64,000 nt of DNA from assembly GCA_003604975.1 (NCBI GenBank), contig QZIR01000001.1:30034-94033 (forward strand). Direction: 5' to 3'. Made by a program: the position numbers and the translations under genes. The DNA comes from Desulforudis sp. (GTDB lineage: Bacteria; Bacillota; Desulfotomaculia; Desulfotomaculales; Desulforudaceae). Positions 16,485 to 25,107 of the stretch are shown here, in pieces. Every line of letters starts with the position of its first letter. Positions within the stretch are counted from its first letter, which is position 1. The notes under the pieces are model-generated. The model did not search any database. It was not told the DNA's origin and saw nothing but the letters and a program-made list of their open reading frames with translations.

Positions 16485-17084
16485 ATGGTTAATTACATCT
16501 GGCTGGGCATGATTCTAATGGGTGTCGTTACCGCAGCGTGGAACGGCCAGATTGAGGTGGTCACGAAGGCCGCTCTCGAGGGCGCCCAGACGGCGGTGAC
16601 CACGGCGTTTAGCCTGATTGCGATTATGGCCTTCTGGCTGGGCATAATGAAGATTGCAGAGGAAGCCGGTCTGGTCAGGGTCCTGGCCTTCCTGGTCCGG
16701 CCCCTGATTCGCCTCTTGTTTCCCAGCGTACCGAGGGATCATCCGGCGGTTGGGGCGATCGTGATGAACCTCAGCGCAAACATGCTGGGTCTGGGCAACG
16801 CGGCAACTCCGATGGGGCTAATCGCCATGAATGAGTTGCAGAAGCTGAATTCCAGGCCGGACACGGCTTCGGAGGCGATGTGCACCTTCCTGGCCCTGAA
16901 CACGGCCTGCATTACCGTGATCCCGTCCACGATCATCGGGATCCGGGCCTTTTACGGTTCGGCGGACCCGGCAATGGTGGTGGGCACCACCCTGTTTGCG
17001 ACGACCTGCGGCATGGCTGCGGCGATCCTGGCGGACCAGTTCTTCCGCCGTCTTTACAGACTGCGGGGTGGCGGTTTATGCTAG
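16485..17084 (+). CDS. spmA: Spore maturation protein A
   Basis: The 199-aa membrane protein belongs to the nucleoside-recognition/Gate domain family and matches SpmA, which with SpmB helps dehydrate the spore core. GAIVMNLSANMLGLGNAATPMG is the conserved segment around residues 95-116. ATG 16485 follows GGGGGAG; earlier in-frame GTG and ATG codons have poorer sites. It overlaps spmB by 7 nt. Confidence 0.93.
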   Translation: MVNYIWLGMILMGVVTAAWNGQIEVVTKAALEGAQTAVTTAFSLIAIMAFWLGIMKIAEEAGLVRVLAFLVRPLIRLLFPSVPRDHPAVGAIVMNLSANMLGLGNAATPMGLIAMNELQKLNSRPDTASEAMCTFLALNTACITVIPSTIIGIRAFYGSADPAMVVGTTLFATTCGMAAAILADQFFRRLYRLRGGGLC

Positions 17085-17620
17085 AGGCGGTATCGACCGT
17101 TTCCAAGTGGGCGATTCCGGTCTTCCTGGCGCTGGTACTGGTGATCGGGACCCTGCGGCGGGTGGAGGTGTTTGAGAGCTTCGTCGCGGGCGCTGAACAG
17201 GGCTTCGGCCTCGCGGTGAAGATCATTCCCTTCCTGGTGGCCATGATCGTGGCGATTAGCATCTTCCGCGCTTCGGGGGCGATGGACATCCTGGTGACCG
17301 TTGTTTCGCCGGTGTTCAACCTGATCGGCGCCCCTGCTGAGGTGTTGCCGCACGCCGTAATGCGACCGCTTTCCGGGGGGGCGGCCCTGGGTATCGCCTC
17401 GGAGTTGATTAAGGAGCACGGGCCGGACAGCCTGATCGGCATACTTGTTTCCACGATGCAGGGTTCAACTGATACCACCTTCTACATCCTGACCCTGTAT
17501 TTCGGTTCGGTAGGGATCCGGAAGTACCGGTACGCTATAGCGTCCGGTCTCACCGCCGACTTAACCACGCTGTTTGCTTCGATCTTCATCGTGACCCTGC
17601 TCTATGCCCATCTGTCCTAA
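17078..17620 (+). CDS. spmB: Spore maturation protein B
   Basis: The 180-aa membrane protein matches SpmB, partner of SpmA. Conserved features are VKIIPFLVAMIVAI and the GPDSLIGILVSTMQGSTDTT region. The ATG lies inside the end of spmA, giving translational coupling. rluB follows 18 nt later, the same spmA-spmB-rluB order as in Bacillus. Confidence 0.93.
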   Translation: MLEAVSTVSKWAIPVFLALVLVIGTLRRVEVFESFVAGAEQGFGLAVKIIPFLVAMIVAISIFRASGAMDILVTVVSPVFNLIGAPAEVLPHAVMRPLSGGAALGIASELIKEHGPDSLIGILVSTMQGSTDTTFYILTLYFGSVGIRKYRYAIASGLTADLTTLFASIFIVTLLYAHLS

Positions 17621-17638
17621 ATCCTGGAGGTGCACTAT

Positions 17639-18439
17639 TTGCCGGTTGAACGCTTACAGAAAATCCTAGCCCGGGCCGGATTGGCTTCGAGGCGCCACAG
17701 TGAGGAGATCATCCTGGCTGGAAGGGTATCCGTTAACGGGAAGATCGTCCGGGAACTCGGCGTCAAGGCCGACCCGTCCAGGGACGACATCCGCGTGGAC
17801 GGTAAGCCGGTGCGTTCCGAAGACAAGGTTTACCTGCTGTTGTACAAGCCCCGGGGCTACGTCACCACCACCAGCGATCCGCAGAGCCGGCGTAAGGTGA
17901 CCGACCTCTTAGGCGGGCTGTCCCAGCGGGTCTTCCCGGTGGGGCGCCTGGACTACGACTCTGAAGGCCTGCTGCTCCTGACTAATGACGGAAACCTTTC
18001 CTATGTCCTTACGCATCCCAAGTTCCACCTGCCCAAGACCTACCAGATCCAGGTGGAGGGTATTCCGGGCGCGGACGTGCTGGAACGCTTCCGTAGCGGC
18101 ATCGACCTGGACGACGGTCCGACCGCGGCGGCCAGGGTGCGTGTGTTGCGCAGCCAGGAGGCTAAGACCCTCGTAGAGATGACGATTTTCGAGGGCAAGA
18201 ACCGCCTAATCCGGCGGATGTGGGAAGCCGTGGGCCACCCGGTCATCCGCCTGAAACGCACGCGCTTTGCGAACCTCACCCTCCGCGGCCTACGTCCCGG
18301 TGCACACCGCGAACTGACTTCCGCCGAGCTCGCCCAACTGCGGGGTATTGTTGAAAATCGCCGGGTACAGAAGGACTTTCACCTGCCGGGTAGAATAGCT
18401 AGTGGTGACAAGATACGGCAGGAGGGAACTCCCAAGTGA
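17639..18439 (+). CDS. rluB: 23S rRNA pseudouridine synthase RluB-type
   Basis: The 266-aa protein has an N-terminal S4 RNA-binding domain (ERLQKILARAGLASRRHSEE) and the RsuA/RluB/E/F catalytic motif GRLDYDSEGLLLLTNDG, whose first Asp is the catalytic residue. TTG 17639 is chosen because the Shine-Dalgarno GGAGG (17626-17630) overlaps the earlier GTG. The stop overlaps the start of the next gene. Confidence 0.92.
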   Translation: MPVERLQKILARAGLASRRHSEEIILAGRVSVNGKIVRELGVKADPSRDDIRVDGKPVRSEDKVYLLLYKPRGYVTTTSDPQSRRKVTDLLGGLSQRVFPVGRLDYDSEGLLLLTNDGNLSYVLTHPKFHLPKTYQIQVEGIPGADVLERFRSGIDLDDGPTAAARVRVLRSQEAKTLVEMTIFEGKNRLIRRMWEAVGHPVIRLKRTRFANLTLRGLRPGAHRELTSAELAQLRGIVENRRVQKDFHLPGRIASGDKIRQEGTPK

Positions 18440-18894
18440 GAAGCGAAGCAGAAGGAGTCACATCTGAGAACGGGGTTAGGGCCAGGGTCAGATTTGATTT
18501 CAAGGGTGTTTCCCGTCGGGGACGGTTTTTATTGGGTTCCAAGCCTACAGACAGGGTGGCGGAAGAGTCCCGGGAACAGCACGTGGCCTTGTTCCGCAAC
18601 GTGCCCGTACAGGGCATCCGCATTGAAGATATTGACATGGGCGGCCAGATCTACACCGTTTTTGACGAATCCAGTGGTGCGGAGGTGGCCTTTGCGCCTG
18701 TCGAAATCACGCTCTCGTCCGACAACCTGGAGGACATCATCCGATTCGTCTCCCGGGAGGAGTTCAGGCGGATTGAGGTTCTTTCGCCTCCGAGCCTGTT
18801 AATGTCCCGCATCGACATTGAAAGGCTGATCTTCAAGGTACATGAAGAAATGAAACACGTCAGGGAATGGATCGAACGTAAGTATGTCCGGTAA
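18436..18894 (+). CDS. Conserved-looking protein of unknown function
   Basis: The 152-aa soluble protein was not recognised. It starts with GTG overlapping the rluB stop and has a good Shine-Dalgarno (GGAGG at 18421-18425). It shows no membrane segment or cysteine motif. The N-terminal part is basic and beta-rich by appearance; the C-terminal 50 residues look helical (MSRIDIERLIFKVHEEMKHV). Codon use and coupling argue that it is real. Its position between rluB and aroH gives no clear hint. Confidence 0.7.
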   Translation: MRSEAEGVTSENGVRARVRFDFKGVSRRGRFLLGSKPTDRVAEESREQHVALFRNVPVQGIRIEDIDMGGQIYTVFDESSGAEVAFAPVEITLSSDNLEDIIRFVSREEFRRIEVLSPPSLLMSRIDIERLIFKVHEEMKHVREWIERKYVR

Positions 18895-18918
18895 GCATCG
18901 ATGGAGGAGGCGTGGCAT

Positions 18919-19284
18919 TTGAGCCCAGTACGGGGGATCAGGGGCGCGACTACGGTTAGCGCCAATGCACACCAGGCGATTTTTGAAGCCACCACGGAAC
19001 TGCTGCTTTCCATTGTGGCCAGTAATGGTCTCGCCAGTTCTGATGTGGCGAGTGTCTTTCTGACCATGACCCCTGATCTGAATGCTCAGTTCCCGGCCCT
19101 TGCCGCCCGGGAGATTGGGTGGAAGGACGTTCCGCTCCTGTGTGCCGTGGAAATCAATGTCCCGGACGCCCTTCCGATGTGCATCCGCGTTCTTCTTCAC
19201 GTCAACACCGATAAGACGCAGCGCGAAATCAGGCACGTTTACTTGCGTGGAGCACATAATCTTCGTCCAGACCTGGCTGACTAG
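18919..19284 (+). CDS. aroH: Monofunctional chorismate mutase, AroH type
   Basis: The 121-aa protein is the trimeric AroH-class mutase that turns chorismate into prephenate for Tyr and Phe. Residues equivalent to Bacillus Arg7 (VRGIRGATTV), Glu78 (AVEIN), Arg90 (CIRVLL) and Tyr108 (RHVYL) are present. TTG 18919 is 8 nt after GGAGGAGG; the ATG at 18901 precedes that site. It stands ahead of the trp-aro supra-operon, separated from it by an HD-GYP gene. Confidence 0.93.
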   Translation: MSPVRGIRGATTVSANAHQAIFEATTELLLSIVASNGLASSDVASVFLTMTPDLNAQFPALAAREIGWKDVPLLCAVEINVPDALPMCIRVLLHVNTDKTQREIRHVYLRGAHNLRPDLAD

Positions 19285-19303
19285 GCAGTGAGGTAACTGT
19301 TCA

Positions 19304-20401
19304 ATGCGGAGTATTCCGACCCGTCTATTGAAACCCGGTATGCGATTAGCCAAAAAAGTATACGGATCGAACGGTGAGGTCTACCTGAACGCGGGGGTTG
19401 AGCTTACCTCCCGGTATGTCGGTCGCCTTCAGGAACTCGGGTTTTTGCACGTACATATCGAAGACAAGTTTCTCGATGGTATCGAGGTAAAAGACGTCAT
19501 TGCCGATGAAACCAGAGCTCAGGCCGTACGGCAGGTAAAAAACCTGCTGCAGTCTGCTTCATCCCCAAGTGCCCGGGTACTGATTCATCAACCTGATTTG
19601 ACCAGAACGGTGGACGACATCATCGATCAACTCCTGGACAACACCTTCTCCATGCTGAACCTCACCGAAATCCGCGCCGAGGGAGAATACCTGTTTCACC
19701 ATTCGGTCAGAGTAGCGGTGATCTCCCTGATGACCGGGATGACGTTGGGGTACGGGCGAGATCGGCTCTTTGACCTCGGAATGGGAGCGCTGTTGCACGA
19801 TGTTGGAAAGGTGAAAGTCCCTAAAGAGATCCTAGACAAGCCGGACGGGCTGACCCAGGAAGAGTTTGCCGAGGTCAAAAAACACACCGTTTACGGGCGG
19901 GATATGCTCCGGAACCACCCGGAGGCCGCCGAAGTTGCCTACGCCCATCACGAACGCTACAATGGTGAGGGATACCCCCGTGGTCTGGAAAGGCATGACA
20001 TACATATTTTTGCTCAGTTAACCGGTCTGGCCGATGTGTTCGACGCCCTCACTTCCGACCGCTCTTACCGGCGGGCCCAACCGCCCTGCAACGCCCTGGA
20101 ACTGCTTTCCGGATCCGGGAACTGGTGGTTTGAGGGACGGCTGGTTCAGGCCTTTATGCACAATATCGCCGCCTATCCAACCGGAACGCTCCTCGAACTC
20201 AATTCGGGTGAGGTCGGAATCGTGATCGACACCCCGAAAGGACATCCCTTCTTCCCGAATGTACGTGTCCTATTGGGTCCGAACAGGGCCAAAGTCACCC
20301 CTTACGATTTGTCCACCCTTCAAAATAACCTCTGGGTGACCCGTGCTATGGCTGAGGACGAGGGTCACCAATTCCTGACTGAACTTTCGCTGGTTAATTA
20401 G
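19304..20401 (+). CDS. HD-GYP domain protein, probable cyclic-di-GMP phosphodiesterase
   Basis: The 365-aa soluble protein has an N-terminal domain of the DUF3391-like type, then an HD-GYP domain: HHSVRVAV, LLHDVGKVKVP, HHERYNGEGYP and DVFDALTSDRSYR. The C-terminal 90 residues look like a small beta domain (GTLLELNSGEVGIVIDTPKG) common in this subfamily. It probably hydrolyses cyclic-di-GMP. It is the last gene before the trp leader; its stop is two bases before the predicted trp -35 box. Confidence 0.88.
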   Translation: MRSIPTRLLKPGMRLAKKVYGSNGEVYLNAGVELTSRYVGRLQELGFLHVHIEDKFLDGIEVKDVIADETRAQAVRQVKNLLQSASSPSARVLIHQPDLTRTVDDIIDQLLDNTFSMLNLTEIRAEGEYLFHHSVRVAVISLMTGMTLGYGRDRLFDLGMGALLHDVGKVKVPKEILDKPDGLTQEEFAEVKKHTVYGRDMLRNHPEAAEVAYAHHERYNGEGYPRGLERHDIHIFAQLTGLADVFDALTSDRSYRRAQPPCNALELLSGSGNWWFEGRLVQAFMHNIAAYPTGTLLELNSGEVGIVIDTPKGHPFFPNVRVLLGPNRAKVTPYDLSTLQNNLWVTRAMAEDEGHQFLTELSLVN

Positions 20402-20403
20402 AC

Positions 20404-20432
20404 TTGACAACTCTCCTTGCTCTGTGTTAGCT
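20404..20432 (+). promoter_or_regulatory. Candidate promoter of the trp operon
   Basis: TTGACA (20404-20409) is a perfect -35 box. The best -10 at 17 nt is TTAGCT (20427-20432), which is poor. Transcription from here would start near 20440, just upstream of the first GAG/TAG triplets. Confidence 0.45.
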
Positions 20433-20449
20433 TTGATTTCAGATCAGTT

Positions 20450-20535
20450 TAGCTTTAGTCGGGAGTCAGAATGAGATTGACAATTGAATATCAGCATAGT
20501 TGAGTTGAGCTGAGCAGAGCAGAGTTCGAGCGGAG
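20450..20535 (+). promoter_or_regulatory. TRAP (MtrB) binding site: array of (G/U)AG triplets in the trp leader
   Basis: Twelve GAG or TAG triplets start at 20450, 20456, 20463, 20473, 20497, 20502, 20507, 20512, 20517, 20522, 20528 and 20533. The last eight are spaced 2-3 nt apart, exactly the spacing bound by the 11-subunit tryptophan-activated protein TRAP. The array overlaps the 5' strand of a possible antiterminator. The gene for TRAP itself is not in this window. Confidence 0.8.
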
Positions 20536-20569
20536 CTGGGCAAAGATTTTTGACCGGTACTCATGCTGA
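20491..20569 (+). promoter_or_regulatory. Antiterminator of the trp leader
   Basis: TCAGCAT (20491-20497) is complementary to ATGCTGA (20563-20569), and GAGT (20502-20505) to ACTC (20559-20562), with a 4-nt bulge: 11 bp in all. This uses 20559-20569, which is also the upper half of the terminator stem, so the two structures exclude each other. TRAP bound at 20497-20504 would block this pairing. Confidence 0.65.
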
Positions 20570-20583
20570 GCGCCGGTTTTTTT
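20553..20583 (+). terminator. Attenuation terminator of the trp operon
   Basis: ACCGG (20553-20557) pairs with CCGGT (20573-20577); above one G-T wobble and one mismatch, CTCA pairs with TGAG around a TGC loop. A run of seven T ends the hairpin. It lies 19 nt before the trpE start codon. Confidence 0.85.
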
Positions 20584-20602
20584 GTTGGGATGGTGAAATC
20601 GA

Positions 20603-22084
20603 GTGTACACCCCTTCCGAAGGCCAGTACTTGGCCATGGCCGAAACCTACAACCTGATACCGGTGCACCGCGAGGTCCTGGTGGACACGGAAACCCCGAT
20701 CTCGATCTTCCTGAAGCTCCTGGACCGGAAACCCTGCTTTTTGCTTGAAAGCGTGGAGGGGGGAGAGGCCCTCGGGCGGTACTCCTTCATCGGTCTCAAC
20801 CCATCCTGGATTTACACCCACCAGGCCGGAGTCGGTACCGTCAACGGGGTGGACTTGCCGGAGGGGCGTCCGGCCCTGTCAGGATCCCCTCTGGATTCCC
20901 TGCGCAAACTCGTTGGCCGGTACCGCATTCCACCCGAACACGGTTTGCCGCGGTTCTTCGGCGGGGCCGTAGGCTACTTCGGCTACGATTTTGTACGTAC
21001 ACTCGAGGACCTCCCGGACAAAACCTGTACTGATGTTCCCGACTGTGCCTTTGTCTTTCCGAAGGTCGTCCTGATCTTTGATCACGTACGGCACAGTCTC
21101 AGGCTGGTAGCCAACTCTACGGTGGCGTCGAGTCCGGTGGAGAGTTACCGGGAAGCTGTGGGCGATATTGAAGAGATCCTGGCGTTGATCCAGGCACGGC
21201 CGGGTGATCCCAACCATAACTCGGACAGGACCGCCGCGGAACAGCCTTTGTTAAGGTCGAACCTCAGCCGGGAAGAGTTCAAAGATCGGGTGGTCCGGGC
21301 CAAGGAATACATCCGCCAGGGGGACATCCTGCAGGTGGTTCTTTCCCGGCGTTTTACGGTTCCCTGTACCGGAACCGGCCTGGATGTTTACCGGCGGCTG
21401 CGCTTCCTCAATCCATCCCCGTACCTCTACTACCTGGATTTTGGCGATACTCTGGTGGTCGGCGCCTCGCCCGAAATGCTGGTACGCGTTGAAGATGGAA
21501 AGGCCTATACGCGCCCGATCGCCGGGACCCGCCGGCGGGGCACGGATCCCCGGGAAGACGCCTGGCTGGCAGAGGACTTGCTTGGCGATGAAAAGGAGCG
21601 GGCGGAACACGTGATGCTGGTTGACTTGGGACGGAACGACCTTTCCCGGGTTTGCGTCGCGGGATCGGTGGAAGTGACCCAGTTTATGAATGTAGAGCGT
21701 TACTCCCACGTGATGCACCTTACTTCCCAGGTGGAAGGCCGCCTCCAGGATGGCCATGATGCGCTTTCCGCGTTAGCCGCCGCCTTCCCGGCGGGCACGG
21801 TGAGCGGAGCACCCAAGGTCCGGGCCATGGAGATCATTGACGAGTTGGAGAGCGGCTGCCGCGGGATTTACGCCGGGGCTGCCGGTTATATCGGCTTGAA
21901 CGGCAACCTGGATACCTGCATCGCCATCCGTACGGTCGTGATCCGGGACGGCGAAGCGATCATCCAGGCCGGCGCGGGCATTGTGGCCGACTCTGACCCG
22001 GAGCGGGAAGCGGAAGAGGTCAGGCACAAGGCCGCCGTTTTGATCAAGGCCGTAAGGGGGACTGAACTTGCTGTTGATGATTGA
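20603..22084 (+). CDS. trpE: Anthranilate synthase component I
   Basis: The 493-aa enzyme makes anthranilate from chorismate with ammonia from TrpG. The tryptophan feedback site LLES is at 47-50. The chorismate-binding half contains the usual [19 protein letters not shown] and [11 protein letters not shown] motifs. GTG 20603 is preferred over the ATG at 20633 because the upstream YTPSEGQYL segment is family-like. It is the first gene of trpEGDCFBA, under the attenuator at 20450-20583. It overlaps trpG by 17 nt. Confidence 0.95.
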   Translation: MYTPSEGQYLAMAETYNLIPVHREVLVDTETPISIFLKLLDRKPCFLLESVEGGEALGRYSFIGLNPSWIYTHQAGVGTVNGVDLPEGRPALSGSPLDSLRKLVGRYRIPPEHGLPRFFGGAVGYFGYDFVRTLEDLPDKTCTDVPDCAFVFPKVVLIFDHVRHSLRLVANSTVASSPVESYREAVGDIEEILALIQARPGDPNHNSDRTAAEQPLLRSNLSREEFKDRVVRAKEYIRQGDILQVVLSRRFTVPCTGTGLDVYRRLRFLNPSPYLYYLDFGDTLVVGASPEMLVRVEDGKAYTRPIAGTRRRGTDPREDAWLAEDLLGDEKERAEHVMLVDLGRNDLSRVCVAGSVEVTQFMNVERYSHVMHLTSQVEGRLQDGHDALSALAAAFPAGTVSGAPKVRAMEIIDELESGCRGIYAGAAGYIGLNGNLDTCIAIRTVVIRDGEAIIQAGAGIVADSDPEREAEEVRHKAAVLIKAVRGTELAVDD

Positions 22085-22649
22085 TAACTACGATTCGTTT
22101 ACCTATAACCTCGTCCACTACCTGTACGAGTTGGGCGAAGAGGTGCAGGTGGCCAGGAATGACCGCCTGAACCTCGCTGATATTGAGTCCATGCGGCCGG
22201 ATTTCATTGTCCTGTCACCGGGACCCTGCACACCTGATGAGGCCGGGATTTGCCTGGACGTGGTGCGCCGTTTCGCGGGGGAAATCCCGATCCTGGGGGT
22301 CTGCCTCGGGCACCAGGTCATCGGGCAGGCCTTCGGCGGCCGGGTGGTCCTGGCGGAACGTCTGATGCACGGTAAGACTTCCCCGATCAGGCACGATGCC
22401 CGTTCCATCTTCCAAAACATCCCCTCTCCTTTTACGGCCAATCGCTACCACTCCCTGGTCGTGGATCCTGACCAGTTGCCGGACTGTCTTGAGATTAGCG
22501 CCTCCACCCCGGATGGGGTGGTGATGGGGATCAGACACCGCCAGTTGGCCGTGGAGGGCGTGCAGTTTCACCCGGAGTCGATCCTGACCGAGTATGGCCG
22601 GGACTTGCTGGCCAACTTCATTTCTGCATACAGGAGGGAGCCGTCTTGA
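22068..22649 (+). CDS. trpG: Anthranilate synthase component II (glutamine amidotransferase)
   Basis: The 193-aa class I amidotransferase supplies ammonia to TrpE. The nucleophile is Cys79 in GVCLGHQ and the His-Glu pair is in [11 protein letters not shown] 22068 is 7 nt after AAGGGGG; ATG 22077 is an alternative. It may also serve p-aminobenzoate synthesis, as in Bacillus where one subunit serves both; that is an inference. It overlaps both neighbours. Confidence 0.94.
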   Translation: MLLMIDNYDSFTYNLVHYLYELGEEVQVARNDRLNLADIESMRPDFIVLSPGPCTPDEAGICLDVVRRFAGEIPILGVCLGHQVIGQAFGGRVVLAERLMHGKTSPIRHDARSIFQNIPSPFTANRYHSLVVDPDQLPDCLEISASTPDGVVMGIRHRQLAVEGVQFHPESILTEYGRDLLANFISAYRREPS

Positions 22650-23668
22650 TTCAGCAGGCAATTGAGAACGCGGTATCCGGAAACCATCTTTCAAGCGTGG
22701 CCGCCGAAGAGGTTATGACCGAGATCATGTCCGGTGAGGCCACCCCCGCGCAGGTTGGCGCCTTCCTGACCGCGCTGCGCCTGAAGGGGGAGACCGAGGA
22801 CGAGCTAGCCGGATTCGTCCGGGCCATGCGCCGGAAGGCCACTCCGGTGCGGTGTGGGCATCCACTTCTGCTGGACACCTGTGGTACCGGCGGCGACGGT
22901 GCTTACACCTTTAATATCTCCACCACGGTCGCCTTCGTGGTCGCGGCTGCCGGAGTCCCGGTGGCCAAACACGGTAACGTTTCGGTGTCGAGCAAGTGCG
23001 GCAGCGCGGATCTGTTGCGGGAGGCCGGGGCAAACCTGGAGCTAACCCCGGAGCAGATCGGCCACTGCCTGGACGAGGTCGGGATTGCCTTTCTGTTTGC
23101 CCCGCGACTGCATAGCGCCATGCGCTTTGTTGCCGCGCCCAGGCGGGAGATCGGTATCCGGACGGTCTTCAACATCCTCGGGCCCCTGACTAACCCGGCG
23201 AATCCCCAGGTCCAGGTCATCGGGGTTTACAACCCTCGGGTGGGTGAACTGGTGGCGCGGACCCTGTGCCAGTTGGAAATGCGCCGGGCCTTTGTGGTGC
23301 ACGGGGCCGGGGGCCTGGACGAGTTGTCCCTGGCCGGTCCGAACACCGTCTGGGACATCCGGGCTGGAGCGATTGTCCGCGAGAACATCGACCCGGCCGA
23401 TCTCGGACTGGAGTATGTACCGGTAGAGACGCTGGTCGGGGGCTCTCCGGAGGAAAACCTGGCCATCACCCGGCGTGTCCTGGAAGGGGAAAAGGGAGTG
23501 CCGCGGAACGCGGTCGCTCTGAATGCCGCGCTCGCTCTGGTGGCGGCTGGAACCGTCGGGAACCTCGCCGAGGGCTTCAGGCTCTCCCTTGAGGTGTTGG
23601 ATTCCGGGGCTGCGCAGAGAAAGTTCGAGTTGTTCATCGACTTCACCAGGAAACAGGCCGATGCTTGA
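22646..23668 (+). CDS. trpD: Anthranilate phosphoribosyltransferase
   Basis: The 340-aa enzyme joins anthranilate to PRPP. The glycine-rich PRPP loop is [17 protein letters not shown], followed by [17 protein letters not shown] and the [11 protein letters not shown] segment. TTG 22646 overlaps the trpG stop and follows GGAGGGAG. It is an operon member by overlap with trpC. Confidence 0.95.
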   Translation: MIQQAIENAVSGNHLSSVAAEEVMTEIMSGEATPAQVGAFLTALRLKGETEDELAGFVRAMRRKATPVRCGHPLLLDTCGTGGDGAYTFNISTTVAFVVAAAGVPVAKHGNVSVSSKCGSADLLREAGANLELTPEQIGHCLDEVGIAFLFAPRLHSAMRFVAAPRREIGIRTVFNILGPLTNPANPQVQVIGVYNPRVGELVARTLCQLEMRRAFVVHGAGGLDELSLAGPNTVWDIRAGAIVRENIDPADLGLEYVPVETLVGGSPEENLAITRRVLEGEKGVPRNAVALNAALALVAAGTVGNLAEGFRLSLEVLDSGAAQRKFELFIDFTRKQADA

Positions 23669-24440
23669 GAGAATCGTGGCCCGAAGGAAAGAGGCAATCA
23701 GAGATTTAGACGCCGGTCTGGATACCGCCGGGGCACTCTGCCGGATAATGACAATGCCGCCACCGCTCAGCCTCTCGCGCTCCATTCTCGCTGAGCCCGG
23801 TGTTTCCCTGATCGCCGAGGTCAAGAAGGCATCTCCCTCGGCGGGGCCAATCCGACCGGGCTGCGTCCCGGCGGATGTGGCACGCATCTACGAGACCAAT
23901 GGAGCCAGGGCCGTGTCGGTGTTAACGGAACCGGAGTTCTTCGACGGTGATCCGGAGTACCTGAGCCAGGTCCGGGAGGCGGTCTCGTTGCCCGTGTTGT
24001 GCAAGGACTTCATCCTCTCTCCCGGGCAGGTCTACCAGGCGCGACTCTTGGGCGCTGACGCCGTCCTGCTGATCATGCGCATCCTCGATGATGAACAGTA
24101 CCGGGTGCTGTCTGCGCTCGCCGGGGACCTGGGAATGGAATGCCTCACCGAGGTTCACGATGAGGCCGAACTAGACCGGGCGATCCGGAGCGAGGCCCGG
24201 CTGATCGGCATAAACAACCGCAATCTGCGCAACTTAGAGACTGACCTTGATGTGACCGCACGGCTGGTCGGATCCATACCCTCCGGCCGGGTGGTGGTTG
24301 CGGCCAGCGGAGTTAAAACCCGTGAAAATATGGCGTACATGCATTCCCTGGGCGTCGATGCGGTGCTGGTCGGCACCTCGCTGATGCGGGCGCCCGATAT
24401 CGGCGCCAAGGTGCGGGAACTGGTTGGTGCAGGCCGATGA
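23661..24440 (+). CDS. trpC: Indole-3-glycerol phosphate synthase
   Basis: The 259-aa TIM-barrel protein closes the indole ring. SLIAEVKKASPSAG carries the conserved lysine and phosphate-binding residues; LCKDFILSPGQVYQARLLGADAVLL and GINNRNLRNLETD follow. ATG 23661 lies inside the end of trpD (8-nt overlap). TrpC and TrpF are separate genes here, as in Bacillus, not fused. Confidence 0.95.
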   Translation: MLERIVARRKEAIRDLDAGLDTAGALCRIMTMPPPLSLSRSILAEPGVSLIAEVKKASPSAGPIRPGCVPADVARIYETNGARAVSVLTEPEFFDGDPEYLSQVREAVSLPVLCKDFILSPGQVYQARLLGADAVLLIMRILDDEQYRVLSALAGDLGMECLTEVHDEAELDRAIRSEARLIGINNRNLRNLETDLDVTARLVGSIPSGRVVVAASGVKTRENMAYMHSLGVDAVLVGTSLMRAPDIGAKVRELVGAGR

Positions 24441-25048
24441 GGCTGTGGGTGAAGATCTGCGGCTTAACCGACCAAAAAACGGCGCTGGCCGCTTCCGATG
24501 CGGGCGCCGACGCGCTAGGTTTTGTGTTCGCCCCAAGCTCCAGACAGGTGACGCCTGAGGTCGTACGGAAGATCGTCCATGCGCTTCCGCCGACGGTAAC
24601 CGCTGTCGGGGTGTTTATGAACCAGCCGCTGGAGTATGTGCTGGACACGGCAGTGCGGTGCCACCTGAGGGCGGTTCAGTTGCACGGTTCCGAGAGCCCC
24701 GGGTACTGCCGGGAGATCAGGCTTCCGGTGATCAAGTCCTTCCCGCTGAGCCCGCCTTACCGGGTTAAAGACCCAGGGCCTTACAACCCCTGGGCGGTAC
24801 TGCTCGATTCAGCCGGACCGGGCGGAGCGGGGGGTACGGGGAAAACACTTGACTGGCAACAGTTAAGACAGCTGGATTACGGTCTGCCGGTGGTCCTGGC
24901 CGGAGGATTGAACCCACAGAATGTGGCTGAAGCCGTGGACACGGTGAGGCCTTTTGGGGTGGACGTCTCTTCGGGTGTGGAAACGGGCGGGTGCAAGGAT
25001 ATTGAGAAGATCCGCGCCTTCATTTTCAACGCGAGAAATCCAGGTTAG
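24437..25048 (+). CDS. trpF: Phosphoribosylanthranilate isomerase
   Basis: The 203-aa TIM-barrel isomerase has KICGLTDQKTALAASDAGADALGFVF at its N-terminus, with the active-site cysteine in KICG. The C-terminal phosphate-binding part is VLAGGLNPQNVAEAV and GVDVSSGVE. It starts at an ATGA overlap with trpC. Confidence 0.95.
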   Translation: MRLWVKICGLTDQKTALAASDAGADALGFVFAPSSRQVTPEVVRKIVHALPPTVTAVGVFMNQPLEYVLDTAVRCHLRAVQLHGSESPGYCREIRLPVIKSFPLSPPYRVKDPGPYNPWAVLLDSAGPGGAGGTGKTLDWQQLRQLDYGLPVVLAGGLNPQNVAEAVDTVRPFGVDVSSGVETGGCKDIEKIRAFIFNARNPG

Positions 25049-25107
25049 AATGTGGCAAACCCAGACCCTTGCAGAACACGATTTCACTTCACAGGGAGGA
25101 ATGACTT

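Noticed and set aside
20477-20505. Second TTGACA in the trp leader as a promoter
   Set aside because: There is no acceptable -10 box at 16-18 nt, and it would cut off the first four triplets of the array.
20401-20603. T-box riboswitch before trpE
   Set aside because: The conserved T-box sequence AGGGTGGNACCGCG is absent; the GAG-triplet array explains the leader better.
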